Shown here in pieces: positions 8,848 to 18,011 of a stretch of 64,000 bases of DNA. The notes beneath the pieces are model-generated. The model worked only from the letters and a program-made list of their open reading frames with translations. It did no database searches and was not told the origin of the DNA. Position 1 is the stretch's first letter; each line of letters starts with the position of its first letter. This DNA is from JANQRX01 sp963663975 (GTDB lineage Bacteria > Pseudomonadota > Alphaproteobacteria > Rhizobiales > Kaistiaceae): the NCBI GenBank assembly GCA_963663975.2, contig CAXXRA010000015.1, positions 1,116,001 to 1,180,000 of the forward strand, in the 5' to 3' direction. The position numbers and the translations under genes were made by a program.

Positions 8848-9412
8848 TGCGCCTCACCGCCCAAACATTTTCCGTCGCCGTCCTTCTCGCTGCGCCGTCG
8901 ACCCGGATGACAACGCCGCACCGGTCTGGCACTGTTCACTCGGATGTGGCCATCCATACTGGTCTTTTGCCCAGCTGCAAGCGACGGGTCGGAACGATGA
9001 AAGCCATGGCCGGCACCGGCGACGACAAGATCGCGCGATCCTCCGATGGGCGGGGTCGAGCACCGGTCTCCAGGCGTCGAACCGAACGAAACCGGGGCGG
9101 CCCGCAACCTTTACATAGTAAATGGATTGGTAATTATTCGCGGATACCTTTTTTCGGCCGCAATCCGGTAGCACATGCGCGCCTCGCTTGCGGCAAGGAT
9201 CCGCAACGAACCCCGCCAAAGACGAGTTAGTTCCCGTGAAAATCAACACCAGCCCCGCTGACGCCAGGCCCTTCCAGTGCCGCGCAGACCTCGAGCGCGA
9301 GCATCGACTCGACAGTCATTACCGGCGCCTTGGGATCGCAAGCGTCGTGGCGGCCGTGTCGCAACGCCGACCGGCCAAAAACAGGCCACGGCCGAAGCCT
9401 GACGACACGTCC
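8848..9412. other. Intergenic region without a clear gene
   Basis: 565 bp with no convincing gene. A GTG frame at 9236 begins with a passage (HRLDSHYRRLGIASVVAAV) that loosely resembles the cytoplasmic N-terminus of PstA-type permeases, but it becomes non-hydrophobic at once. If real, it is a short decayed fragment. Confidence 0.4.
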
Positions 9413-10039
9413 TTAGACGACTAGCACTTCGCCGATCAGCCGGGCGGCGATGGCAAACATCGTGATGGCCACGGCCGTGTCGAGATAACGCCACGCCTGC
9501 TTGCGTTGGAACATTGGCGCCGCCAGTCGGGCGCCGAAGGCCAGCCCGAAGAACCAGACCAGCGACGCGGTCGCCGCGCCGGCACCGAATGCCAGCGCCG
9601 CCCAAAACTCATAGCGCGCCGATAACCCACCGATCAGCACCACCGTGTCGAGGTAGACGTGCGGGTTGAGGAAGGTCAGCGCCAGGCCGGTGGCGATGGC
9701 CGTTGCCGGCCCGCTTTGGGATGTTTCGGGGATCGCGGCGCGCTTCGGCCGTAACGCGCGCCGCAGCGCCAGCGTTCCGTAAAACGCCAGGAACCCGGCG
9801 CCGCCGACGGTCACCGCGGTCAAAAGCGCCGGATGGCCGCGGACCAGCGATCCGGCGCCGGCCACGCCAATGGCGATCAGGACCGTATCCGAAACGGCGC
9901 ACACCGTTGCCACGGCCCCGGCGTGCCTGCCCAGCAGGCCCTGCCTCAGCACAAACAGGTTCTGCGCGCCGATGGCGATGATCAGGCCGGCGCCGACCGC
10001 AAATCCCTCAACGGCCGGACCGACAATCGCGCCGATCAT
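9413..10039 (-). CDS. LysE/ArgO-family amino acid exporter
   Basis: A 208-residue inner-membrane exporter with six predicted helices. The LysE signature is clear: GLIIAIGAQNLFVLRQGLLGRH near residue 18 and FLNPHVYLDTVVLIGG near 125. The family exports basic amino acids, mainly arginine or lysine; this one resembles the ArgO branch. The start codon overlaps the stop of the SRAP gene (ATGA), so the two are co-translated. No LysG/ArgP-type regulator is adjacent. Confidence 0.88.
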   Translation of the reverse strand: MIGAIVGPAVEGFAVGAGLIIAIGAQNLFVLRQGLLGRHAGAVATVCAVSDTVLIAIGVAGAGSLVRGHPALLTAVTVGGAGFLAFYGTLALRRALRPKRAAIPETSQSGPATAIATGLALTFLNPHVYLDTVVLIGGLSARYEFWAALAFGAGAATASLVWFFGLAFGARLAAPMFQRKQAWRYLDTAVAITMFAIAARLIGEVLVV

Positions 10040-10713
10040 CCAAACAGGTCTTTCTGAAGCGGAGGATCGAGCAGCGAGGGATCGTCATGGCGGACCGAAT
10101 TCACCCGCGGGCCGACTTCGACCAGCTCGAACATGCGATCGTCGGCAGGGCGGAGCAGAGCCAGCGCCTCGCGATCGCTCCCCTCGAGCCAAAGCGAAAA
10201 ATCCTCCGGTGCAATGACGGCGGGCATGCGATCGTGGATCGCCGCGACCGAAGGATTGGAGTCGGTCGTCACGATGCAGGCGGAATCGATTTCGCTGCCG
10301 TGGCGATCCATCCAGGTCTCCCACAGGCCGGCGAACGCCACCGGGCGTTGATCGCGCGGGCGGAGCCAGAACGGGACCTTGGTGCCGCTGCCATGGCGCC
10401 GCCACTCATAGAAGCCGGAGGCCGGCACCAGGCAGCGGCGATAGCGCGCGGCATCGCGGAAGGCCGGCTTCTCCGACAGCGTTTCGGCGCGGGCATTGAT
10501 CAGCAGGGGAAAATCGCCCGGATCCTCAACCCAGCGCGGCACCAGACCCCACCGGACCAGTGCAAACCGGCGCTCTGAATGGAGCATCCTGACGATGGCG
10601 ATCGGCTGAGTTGGGGCGATGTTGTAGCGTGGCGGAAACGGTTCGCCGTCGAGATAACCGAACAGCGCTTCGATCTCTTCCGGGGTGGCGGTGAGGAGGT
10701 AGCGGCCGCACAT
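10036..10713 (-). CDS. SRAP-family peptidase (SOS response-associated, YedK/HMCES type)
   Basis: A 225-residue SOS-response-associated peptidase homologue. Family members form a thiazolidine link with abasic sites in single-stranded DNA through Cys2. Seen here: MCGRYLL with Cys2 at the mature N-terminus, PRYNIAPTQ near residue 30, ARAETLSEKPAFRDA and RRCLVPASGFYEW near 85-105, and HDRMPAVI near 165. All catalytic landmarks are present and the length is standard. It is upstream of the LysE-type exporter, overlapping by four bases. Confidence 0.9.
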   Translation of the reverse strand: MCGRYLLTATPEEIEALFGYLDGEPFPPRYNIAPTQPIAIVRMLHSERRFALVRWGLVPRWVEDPGDFPLLINARAETLSEKPAFRDAARYRRCLVPASGFYEWRRHGSGTKVPFWLRPRDQRPVAFAGLWETWMDRHGSEIDSACIVTTDSNPSVAAIHDRMPAVIAPEDFSLWLEGSDREALALLRPADDRMFELVEVGPRVNSVRHDDPSLLDPPLQKDLFG

Positions 10714-10945
10714 GGGTTCGGTGGCGTGGAAGTTTCCAGGTTTTTCTGAAGCCTAGCAGAATTCGCCCGCCCCGCGCTTTCGCGCGAGTCGGCATAGCTA
10801 ACCTAGCCATTTCCCCTCGCGACACCGTGTAGTTCAAATCGGCAGTGGCACAACGGGCCGCATGTGATGCTGTGGACGGCTCCTCCACCGGCATCTGAAG
10901 GTGCCACAGTGCGGTGTTTAAGGAACCGCGAGGAAGGAGCCATCC

Positions 10946-11977
10946 ATGAAAGACGTTACCACCATCGGAATTGATCTGGCGAAGAGTGTTTTCCAGGTCC
11001 ACGGCATCGATGCAACAGGTGAGCCTGTGGTCCGCCGGCAATTGAGACGCCGGTCTGTTCTGCCGTTCTTTGAGAAGTTGCCGCGCTGCCTGGTAGGGAT
11101 GGAGGCGTGTGCAACGTCACACCACTGGGCGCGGGAGCTTGAGCAACTGGGCCATGAGGTGCGGATGATGCCGCCACGCTATGTGAAGCCCTACGTGAAG
11201 CGGAACAAGAACGATGCGGCTGATGCTGAAGCCATCTGCGAGGCGGTCCAACGCCCGACCATGCGCTTCGTGCCGATCAAGACCCCCGAGCAGCAATCGG
11301 TCTTGATGCTTCACCGGACCCGGCACTTGTTCGTTCGCCAGCGCACGACACTGATCAACGCAATCCGCGCCCACCTGGCCGAGTTCGGTATTGTTGCCGG
11401 TGTCGGGCGCCATGGTGTTGAGCAATTGCTGGCTCTCATCGCCAAGGGGGAGGATGACCGCCTTCCATCGGCAGCACGCGACTGCCTGATGGCCCTGGCG
11501 GCACAGCTTGAGCTGGTGAAGCGGCAGATCCGAGATGCGGATCGGCGCATTCTCGTCTCCCACCGGAGCAGCAAGACCAGCAAGCGCCTTGAAGCCATTC
11601 CCGGTGTTGGCCCGCTCATCGCTACGGCCCTTGTTGCCAGCATCCCCGATCCCCACGTCTTCCGTTCAGGGCGTGATCTGAGTGCCTGGATCGGGCTGGT
11701 GCCAAAGCAATCCTCCACCGGCGGCAAGGAGCGTCTCGGCTCGATCTCGAAGGCGGGCAATCGCTACCTGCGGCGACTACTATTCGTTGGGGCACTATCC
11801 GTGATCAAGCGAGCCAAACAGTTAGGCTACACCCGCCACCCCTGGCTGGTCCGGCTCATGGAGCGGCGATCAATCAAGGTCGCTGCCATCGCCTTGGCCA
11901 ACAAGATTGCCCGGATCGCCTGGGCGATGATGGCGCGCAATGAGAAATATCGGGCCCCACAGCCTGTAGCTACGTAG
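10946..11977 (+). CDS. IS110-family transposase
   Basis: A 343-residue transposase. The N-terminal RuvC-like DEDD domain starts with IGIDLAKSVFQVHG and continues with VGMEACATSHHWARELEQLGH and KNDAADAEAICEA, supplying the acidic residues. The C-terminal Transposase_20 domain has LEAIPGVGPLIATALVA and SAWIGLVPKQSSTGGK, including the serine region essential in this family. The length is full and no break is seen. Family members use a structured RNA made from the element's own non-coding arm to choose the target. The upstream GGAAGGAGCC provides the ribosome site. Confidence 0.92.
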   Translation: MKDVTTIGIDLAKSVFQVHGIDATGEPVVRRQLRRRSVLPFFEKLPRCLVGMEACATSHHWARELEQLGHEVRMMPPRYVKPYVKRNKNDAADAEAICEAVQRPTMRFVPIKTPEQQSVLMLHRTRHLFVRQRTTLINAIRAHLAEFGIVAGVGRHGVEQLLALIAKGEDDRLPSAARDCLMALAAQLELVKRQIRDADRRILVSHRSSKTSKRLEAIPGVGPLIATALVASIPDPHVFRSGRDLSAWIGLVPKQSSTGGKERLGSISKAGNRYLRRLLFVGALSVIKRAKQLGYTRHPWLVRLMERRSIKVAAIALANKIARIAWAMMARNEKYRAPQPVAT

Positions 11978-12193
11978 GAGCAATCGAGACGCGCAGGAGA
12001 CGATGTCCTGCAAACGAGGTTGGAAAGGGCAGTGAACAGATAACGCACCCAAGCCAGTCGGCCCATGAGATCGGGACAACCCACAAGTGCCACGGCGCCT
12101 AAAGAGCGCGTGCTTATGACCGGGACCCGATCTCGCGGAGAGCATTATGGCCAGTGTGGACGGCTCCGAATCGTTCAGAAAACCCTTGCCAAC
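11978..12193 (+). ncRNA. Candidate bridge/seekRNA region of the IS110-family element
   Basis: A 216-bp non-coding arm lies between the transposase stop and the right inverted repeat. IS1111-group elements encode their target-guiding RNA at this position, so this is the place to look for it. The exact transcript, its loops and its guide bases were not resolved by eye; the call rests on position and family only. Confidence 0.35.
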
Positions 12194-12209
12194 TCGGAGC
12201 CGTCCACAC
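12154..12209. repeat. 16-bp perfect inverted repeat (hairpin)
   Basis: GTGTGGACGGCTCCGA at 12154-12169 pairs perfectly with 12194-12209 around a 24-base loop. Its core is the same 13-mer as the left end of the IS110-family element. It may be the palindromic insertion target, or left and right ends of the element lying close together. Confidence 0.7.
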
Positions 12210-12262
12210 ATGGCACCCCTGTCCCCTCGATATCGGCGTCTTGTGGCGCGGAAAGTCATCGC

Positions 12263-13062
12263 CTATTCCTCGTCGCACAGCTTGATTGTCCTGCCAGCCG
12301 GGAGCTTCGTGTTCTTGTCGCCGCAAACTGTGTCGAGTTGTTCCTGAGTGAGACCGGCAAAGGTGCGAAGGTCCGCCCCGGGGAGCTCAAGCCCCGGGCA
12401 GAGCTTGATTGACAGGTCCTCCCGCAGCTTGGTCCTAGTGTCGCCGCAAGCTATATCAACTTGGTTCTGAGTGAGGTTCACAGCCGAACTTAGGTCGGTC
12501 CCCTGGAGGTTGGCGAGCGTGAGGTCAGCCCCCTGGAGGTTGGCACCGAAGAGGCGAGCCTCCTGGAGGTTGGCTCCGAAGAGGCTAGCCCCCTGGAGGT
12601 TGGCGCCGGTGAGGTCAGCCTCCTGGAGGTTGGCTCCGAGGAGGCTGACCCCCTGGAGGTTGGCGAAGCCGAGGTCAGCTCCCTGGAGGTTGGCGAAGCC
12701 GAGGTCAGCTCCCTGGAGGTTGGCGAAGCCGAGGTCAGCCTTGACCATGAAGGCTCCATCTGCGTCAGCGTATCGTAGGTCCCGACCGGCGAGGCGCGCG
12801 CCTGTGACCAGATCGAAATCGTCCTCCAGGTTACGAAAGCTTGCCGGCTTCGTCGAAACGTCCGCTTCATTGAGGTCGGCGAAGGTTCTGTAGCCTACGA
12901 ATTTGAATGCGTGCGGCACCCAAGTTCTGACGTCCGCGAAGCTCGGTTCATCGGTCCGAACGGGCTCGATCGCTCCATAGGAGAGCAGTGACAGGACAAG
13001 AGCGATGCCAGCAGCGCCTGCCGCATGATAGGTCCTTGCCTCTCGCCACGGCGCCCGCCAGT
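12263..13062 (-). pseudogene. Pentapeptide-repeat membrane protein, C-terminal part (split by IS21)
   Basis: Continuation of the gene that starts at 16875. From the insertion point the frame reads a last membrane helix (GIALVLSLLSYGAIEP) and then DADVSTKP-type linkers. About 18 pentapeptide repeats follow (A-D/N-L-x-x, mostly GANLQ/FANLQ), then a tail with two CGD-T-KL segments. Rejoining at the 8-bp target duplication keeps the frame: 1312 + 800 bases make exactly 704 codons, stop included. A GTG at 12919 could express 218 residues, but without a signal or anchor. Three of the repeats are identical at DNA level. Confidence 0.85.
12656..12745 (-). repeat. Identical 30-bp tandem repeats within pentapeptide coding region
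   Basis: Three consecutive 30-bp units (two pentapeptides each, product ADLGFANLQG) are identical or nearly so, whereas neighbouring units differ at several bases. This indicates recent copy expansion. Confidence 0.7.
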
Positions 13063-13217
13063 AGAATGAGTGTCAAACGGCTTTCAATATTGACCCCCGA
13101 TCGGCGTGCAAAATTGACTCCCCTGAGCGGCACGGCGGAGGTTGTCCCGGTAGTCAATAGGGGGGGTACCTGTTGACCCACCGGGGCAACCGGGCCGCAG
13201 GCACGGCCGGCGGCGGC

Positions 13218-13946
13218 TCAGGAGCGGTTCTTGAAGCGCCAGCTCTCGTTGCCGGTCTCGATGATCTCGCAATGATGGGTGAGACGGTCGAGCAGGGCTG
13301 TGGTCATCTTGGGGTCGCCGAAGACGGATGGCCATTCGCCGAAGGCGAGGTTGGTGGTGATGACGATAGAGGTGCGCTCGTAGAGCCGGCTCATGAGGTG
13401 GAAGAGCAGCTGCCCGCCGGCCTGGGCGAAGGGCAGGTAGCCGAGTTCGTCGAGGATGACGAAGTCGCGGCGTACAAGCTGATCTGCGGTGCGGCCCTGG
13501 CGTCCGGCGCGGAGCTCGGCCTCGAGGTGGTTGACCAGGTCGACGACGTTGTAGCAGCGGCCCCGGGCGCCCTTGCGGATGCAGGAGCGCGCGATGGCGA
13601 CGGCGAGATGGGTCTTGCCGGTGCCGGTGCCGCCGACCAGCACGATGTTGCGCTTGCCCTCCAGGAAGCCGCCGCCGGCGAGCTCCTGGATCAGGGGCTC
13701 GTTGACTGGCGAGGCGGCGAAGTCGAAGTCGGCCAGCTCCTTGGCCGTTGGCAACCTGGCGGACGCCATCTGGTACTTGATCGAGCGCGCCGTCTTGTCG
13801 GCGATCTCGACCTGCAGCAGCGTACCGATGATCTGCTGCACCGGATGACGACGCTTGAGCCCGTCGGCAAGGATGTCGTCGTAGGCGGCGCGCATGCCCG
13901 CGAGCTTCAACGCCGTCATCATCGCCAGCACCTCATGACGCTCCAT
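13218..13946 (-). CDS. istB: IS21-family helper ATPase IstB
   Basis: A 242-residue AAA+ ATPase that assists the IstA transposase. Walker A is GGTGTGKTHLA near residue 100, Walker B is FVILDELGYLPF near 160, and sensor-type TTNLAFGEWPSVFGD follows near 200. An N-terminal IstB-type helical domain precedes (residues 1-60). The start overlaps the end of istA by 14 bases, the usual translational coupling in IS21. Confidence 0.95.
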   Translation of the reverse strand: MERHEVLAMMTALKLAGMRAAYDDILADGLKRRHPVQQIIGTLLQVEIADKTARSIKYQMASARLPTAKELADFDFAASPVNEPLIQELAGGGFLEGKRNIVLVGGTGTGKTHLAVAIARSCIRKGARGRCYNVVDLVNHLEAELRAGRQGRTADQLVRRDFVILDELGYLPFAQAGGQLLFHLMSRLYERTSIVITTNLAFGEWPSVFGDPKMTTALLDRLTHHCEIIETGNESWRFKNRS

Positions 13947-15456
13947 GACCGGCCTCCCTCAGGCGATCGTAGCGCTGACAGTCGGCCACCGGCCGGTGGC
14001 GAAGCTGCAGGCCCTCGGGCGTCGGGATGGTCGCCGGCGGTGCCGGCTGGCACTGCCGGGCGAGGATGTTGAGCTCGACGTCGGCGCTGCAGGCGCCGCA
14101 GTCGAGCGCCTCGGCACAGGCCGCCTCGACCGCCTCCAGCCCGTCCTCCTGAACCGCCGCGAGGATCCTCACGAACTGCCTGTCACCGTCGTCGCAACCC
14201 GTCAGCCGGGCCCGTATGCGGCCGAGCGCGCCGGGCAGTTGCCAGCCCTTGAAGGGCGCGCCATTGCGCAGCGCGCCGGGCTTCCTCGTCAGGATCGGCA
14301 CGTAGTGCCACGGATCGTAGGCGACCTGGCCGCGCCCGAAGCTGCGGGGATGCTCGGCGACGGTCTCGCCGTCCTGGCGGATGACGATCCGATCGGCGTA
14401 GGCCCGCACGTCGACCGGCCGCCCGACGGCACGGGCGGCGACGCTGTAGTGGTTGTTGTCGAAGCGCACCAGACAGGTCTTGGACACCGCCACCTCGGTG
14501 GCGTGGAAGCCGTCGAAGGGGCCGCGATAGGCCATCAAGAAGGGCCGCTCCTCCTCGAACACCTGCCACACCGTCTTGCTCTCGATCGTCGGATGCGGCC
14601 GCTTCTTGGCGTCCTCGATACACCGATCCATCAGCCACTCGTTGATCTCGACGTAGGAGCGGCCCCGCGGGATGGGCACGAACAGGCGGCCGCGGACGTC
14701 ACCCACCTGCCTCTCGACCTGCCCCTTCTTCCAGCCCGCACCCGGAGTGCACGCCACCGGCTCCACCAGATGGTGGGAGCACAGCTCCAGAAAGCGCCGA
14801 TTGTAGGCGCGCTCCTTGCCGACGAAGACCATGCTCACCGCCGTCTTCATGTTGTCGTAGATGCCCCGCCGGCAGACCCCGCCGAAGAAGTGGAAGGCCC
14901 GTTCGTGCGCCTCGAACACCATCTCCTGGCTCTCGCGCGGGAAGATCTGAACCAGCTGCATGCGGCTGTAGCAGAGCCGCATGTGCGCCGCCTTCACCTT
15001 GGTCGTCACACCCGACAGGCGCGCGTACTCGTGGCTCCAGTCGAACTGGTAGGCCTCGCCGGGATCGAAGCTCAGCGGCACAAAACCCTGCGACGGCGAC
15101 AACAGCCGCCACCGCCGACGCCAGGTCCTGGCGTAGCGGCGCACTGCGTCGTAGCCGCCGCCATAGCCCAGAGCCGCAAGGTCTTCATGAATCCGCAGCA
15201 GAGACAGCCGATCCCGGCGCGGCCTCTTCTCGTTGGCCTCCAGCTGGCGCTCGAGCTCATCCACCCACGGCCCAAGCTTCGGCATCGGCTGGATCTTGCG
15301 CTCGTAGCTGTACGAGGTCTCATCGCCCCGCACCACCTTGCGCACCGTGTTCTTCGAAACCCTCAAATCCCGGGCGATCTTCTTGATCGGAACGCCCCTC
15401 ACCAGATGATCCCGACGTATCCGTGCGATCGTCTCCACAACCAGCATCTCCCCCAC
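13933..15456 (-). CDS. istA: IS21-family transposase IstA
   Basis: A 507-residue transposase. The N-terminal helix-turn-helix includes RDHLVRGVPIKKIARDLRVSKNTVRKVVRG. The DDE integrase core starts around residue 115 (AYQFDWSHEYARLSG with the first Asp; GIYDNMKTAV with the second; CTPGAGWKKGQVERQV with the Glu). A C-terminal beta-barrel follows with DNNHYSVAARAVGRPVDVRAYADRI split by short linkers. It is full length and overlaps istB. Confidence 0.95.
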   Translation of the reverse strand: MGEMLVVETIARIRRDHLVRGVPIKKIARDLRVSKNTVRKVVRGDETSYSYERKIQPMPKLGPWVDELERQLEANEKRPRRDRLSLLRIHEDLAALGYGGGYDAVRRYARTWRRRWRLLSPSQGFVPLSFDPGEAYQFDWSHEYARLSGVTTKVKAAHMRLCYSRMQLVQIFPRESQEMVFEAHERAFHFFGGVCRRGIYDNMKTAVSMVFVGKERAYNRRFLELCSHHLVEPVACTPGAGWKKGQVERQVGDVRGRLFVPIPRGRSYVEINEWLMDRCIEDAKKRPHPTIESKTVWQVFEEERPFLMAYRGPFDGFHATEVAVSKTCLVRFDNNHYSVAARAVGRPVDVRAYADRIVIRQDGETVAEHPRSFGRGQVAYDPWHYVPILTRKPGALRNGAPFKGWQLPGALGRIRARLTGCDDGDRQFVRILAAVQEDGLEAVEAACAEALDCGACSADVELNILARQCQPAPPATIPTPEGLQLRHRPVADCQRYDRLREAGHGAS

Positions 15457-15563
15457 CTCGTCTGTCCAAACAACGAGGTGTGTTAAAAATCACAAAACCA
15501 GGGGGGTCAATTTTGGACGCCGATTACCCCACCAAGGGGGTCAATATTCCACGCCGATCAACA

Positions 15564-16875
15564 AGAATGAGCGCCGTTCCTGGTGGCGAAGCGTGACGCC
15601 GGCGAGCCAGTAGGACAGCAGCCCGAACGCGGCCGACAAGACGACCAGCCCAATTTGCAGGCCGGCGCCATACCATTCATGGCGGGGCAGGTATCTCAGC
15701 CAGAACGCCAGCAGCGTCGCGGGAACTACCCACCAGGCGAGGATAATGGAGACGAAGTTCTCCAGCCGGGAAAAGAACGGTCGCTCGTCCTTCAGCCGCT
15801 CAAAATGCGCGCGGACGAGCCCGTTCAACAGCCAGGGATACGCCTTCTCGTGCAACGCTTTGCCATCCGGGAACACGGCGGGAAGCTCGCTCAGGCCCTC
15901 CCACAGGCGTTGCAGGTAGAGGTGAAAGTAAGAATACAGCCCGAGCAACAGCACCGGCGCCGCCCAATAAAACCAGGCGATGGGGATGTCGGTCCCGATG
16001 ATCGGCAGCGGCGAGGACGCCGAGTTCGTCAGGAGGCGCGCGTCGGTCGTGGTCGCGATGGTCAGCCAGGCATAGGCGCACCCCAACAGCATCTCGAAGA
16101 ATATCTTCCGTGCATTCCGCGACGTTTCCTCGACGTGTTCCAAGCCGTCGAACTTCGCGATGTCCTCCGGCAGCTTGGCATTTGACAGGTCCGCCCCTGC
16201 CAGCTTCTCGGTGAGTAGGCCCGTGACATCGGAAAGCTTTGTATCGCTAAGGTCGGCATTCTGCAGGTTGGCGCTTATCAGACTTGCGGCCGGTATGTCC
16301 GCTGCTTCGGGTTCCTGTTCTCTTGCGGTGGCTGTCTGCTTTTGCCCGGCAGTGTCGCGCCCATGCTCGTGGAGGTGAGGGTCCGATAGGGCCGCTCCTT
16401 GAGGCTCCCGTCTTCTATCGGCGGCCTTCCGACTTTCGAAATTTGCGCCCCGGAGGTCGGCCCCCTGGAGGTTGGCGAAGGAGAGGCGAGCCCCCTGGAG
16501 GTTGGCGCCATCGAGGTAAGCCCCCTGCAGGTTGGCTCTGAGGAGGAAAGCCCCCTGGAGGTTGGCTCCTATGAGGACGGCCCCCTGGAGGTTGGCGCCG
16601 TCGAGGTGAGCCCCCTCGAGGTCCGACCAATGGAGGTCGGCTCTTTCTCCTTCCTTCCCGTCTGACGCAACCCACTCCCGGTGCTCGTCAAGAATGCGCT
16701 GCAATTCATCTGGTGCGAGCTTGCGGAACGCAGCGCCCTCGGACGTACGGTCTGGTGGCTCGCTGCCGCTAGAGCCGGTCTCAGCATTCTGGGAATGGAC
16801 ACGACAGAAAGTGGCGCCCGGCAAAGCCTCGTTCCGGCACGGCGCTCCCCGCTTTGTAACCGCCTCGCAACGCAT
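15564..16875 (-). pseudogene. Pentapeptide-repeat membrane protein, N-terminal part (split by IS21)
   Basis: Begins with a zinc-knuckle-like CEAVTKRGAPC...ATFCRVH (CxnCxnCxxH), then two blocks of pentapeptide repeats (GANLQ-type, residues about 85-140, and NADLS-type about 190-240). A membrane region with four to five helices follows (about 280-440). Coding is cut at residue 437 by the IS21 insertion; the present frame runs eight codons into the element before stopping. The intact ancestor was about 703 residues: zinc knuckle, repeats, membrane domain, second repeat block. Function is unknown; such proteins are often considered membrane-tethered scaffolds. Confidence 0.85.
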
Positions 16876-17216
16876 TCGCTGGCCTCACGCACAGATTCTA
16901 ACCGAGAAATGGCGTCTCCAACAAAACGGTAGCCTCCTGCGGCGGATCCGCAAAGCCGCTCGCGCCGCGTCGGCGTTCGAAGCCCCCTAGACGCTGCCGC
17001 GTTCGAGCTTGAGAACGCCGCCAAGCAGTTTAAGCCGTTCGTGGCGGAGGACACTTCGCCGGCGGCGTGCGGCGGCTTGTGACGGCCACCGTGGTGGCTC
17101 AGCGAGCATACGCCGCGGAAACTGGTCGAGACCTCTCATAGAGCAGGTATCGGTGGCTGTGCAGCCGGCGCCCGAAGAGCCTCCGGAAGCAGCATGAACA
17201 AGGAACAAAGTCTCCC
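16876..17216. other. Intergenic region without a recognised gene
   Basis: 341 bp between two minus-strand genes. The upstream end must contain the promoter of the pentapeptide-repeat gene; no recognisable promoter, repeat or RNA was identified. Confidence 0.5.
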
Positions 17217-18011
17217 CTATGGGGATTGGGCGTGTGTTGGTTGCGCTACCGGCGTCGCAAACTCGGTTTTGATCGCCTTCTCAAGCGCGGCGACATCCGG
17301 CGAGATAGTCAGGTAGTGAGCGGCGCAAAGTAATTCGAAGAGTATCGGATCAATGCTATCCGGCTTGTAGTCAAACGGTGTTTCGCCGCCATCGATGGCG
17401 CCAATATTGACGTTAATGCTCAGCGCCTTGCTACCGTTTGGCGCGGGAATAGTTCCCAACGACGCCGAGTGTCTGAGTCGCTCGAGAAGTTTGTGTTTGT
17501 CATCCCTTGCGGTATCGGAATGGATGCCCGAACCGATGTTTGCGGAAAACGTGATTACATCGAGGCGCGATACGCATTCTCCTTGTAGGCAGAGGACGCG
17601 CTGCGAAAGAAAACCATCGAGACCCAATTCAATCTGGGCTTCTGGGTTATAGCCTAGAAGATCACGGGCCTTTGGCCTACGATCAACGATGCCCGCTTTA
17701 ACGTAAACCCCGAGCACTGATGCGCCGCCGCTGATGAAGAAAACCAGAGGTTCTTTGTCGTTCGATTTCATAATCGGTTTGTTGTCAGGCGCTAGCAGCT
17801 TAATTCGCCCGATTCGTGGGGCTGCAACATTTGTTAGATCACGTTCAAACAGAATGCGACGTAAGGTGGCACTTAAACGACGGAGTTCGCCACGCGAGGG
17901 GTCAACCTTTGCGACGACTTCGCGGATATGTTCTAGGTCTTCTATGAGCGCGGCAGCGGCGTTGCGCGTTAGTACGATTCTTTCTGCCCGGTGTTTTGGT
18001 GTGTATTTCAT
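17217..18011 (-). CDS. Hypothetical protein
   Basis: A 264-residue soluble protein of unrecognised family. It starts MKYTPKHRAERIVLTR with GTGGAAA as ribosome site; an in-frame extension of nine codons is less likely. An N-terminal helical segment (about residues 10-60) precedes a mixed alpha/beta region containing LVFFISGGASVLGVYVKAG and INVNIGAIDGGETPFDY. GC content and codon use are lower than in flanking core genes, suggesting transfer. No catalytic motif was recognised. Confidence 0.6.
   Translation of the reverse strand: MKYTPKHRAERIVLTRNAAAALIEDLEHIREVVAKVDPSRGELRRLSATLRRILFERDLTNVAAPRIGRIKLLAPDNKPIMKSNDKEPLVFFISGGASVLGVYVKAGIVDRRPKARDLLGYNPEAQIELGLDGFLSQRVLCLQGECVSRLDVITFSANIGSGIHSDTARDDKHKLLERLRHSASLGTIPAPNGSKALSINVNIGAIDGGETPFDYKPDSIDPILFELLCAAHYLTISPDVAALEKAIKTEFATPVAQPTHAQSP

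Larger units (their letters stand above)
10871..12209 (+). mobile_element. IS110-family insertion sequence (probable IS1111 group)
   Basis: Contains one intact IS110-type transposase flanked by non-coding arms. The 13-mer TGTGGACGGCTCC (10871-10883) recurs in inverted orientation within 12194-12209, as expected of the subterminal inverted repeats of the IS1111 group. The true ends lie a few bases outside and cannot be fixed without an empty site. A second copy of the left-type repeat lies at 12154-12169, forming a hairpin with the right one. Confidence 0.7.
13071..15563 (-). mobile_element. IS21-family insertion sequence, 2493 bp
   Basis: The element begins TGT and ends ACA and contains istA and istB. 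Both ends carry the multiple terminal repeats typical of IS21: an AATATTGACCCC block and an AAAATTGAC block are found at each end in inverted orientation. The direct repeat AGAATGAG at 13063-13070 and 15564-15571 is an 8-bp target duplication. The element lies within the pentapeptide-repeat protein gene, transcribed in the same direction. Both proteins look intact, so it may be active. Confidence 0.95.

Noticed and set aside
9236..9424. Possible PstA N-terminal fragment
   Set aside because: The resemblance covers only about 20 residues and no membrane helix follows.
12450..12760. CRISPR-like regular repeats
   Set aside because: The 15- and 30-bp periodicity comes from pentapeptide coding repeats (A-D/N-L-x-x) without spacers.
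13173..15486. Long plus-strand open frames opposite istB and istA (299 and 513 codons)
   Set aside because: They are antisense shadows of the two IS21 genes, created by high GC; composition is Arg/Pro/His-rich without any domain.
16399..16665. Plus-strand frame rich in EVG/PLEVG repeats
   Set aside because: Antisense of the pentapeptide-repeat coding region, so its periodicity is secondary.
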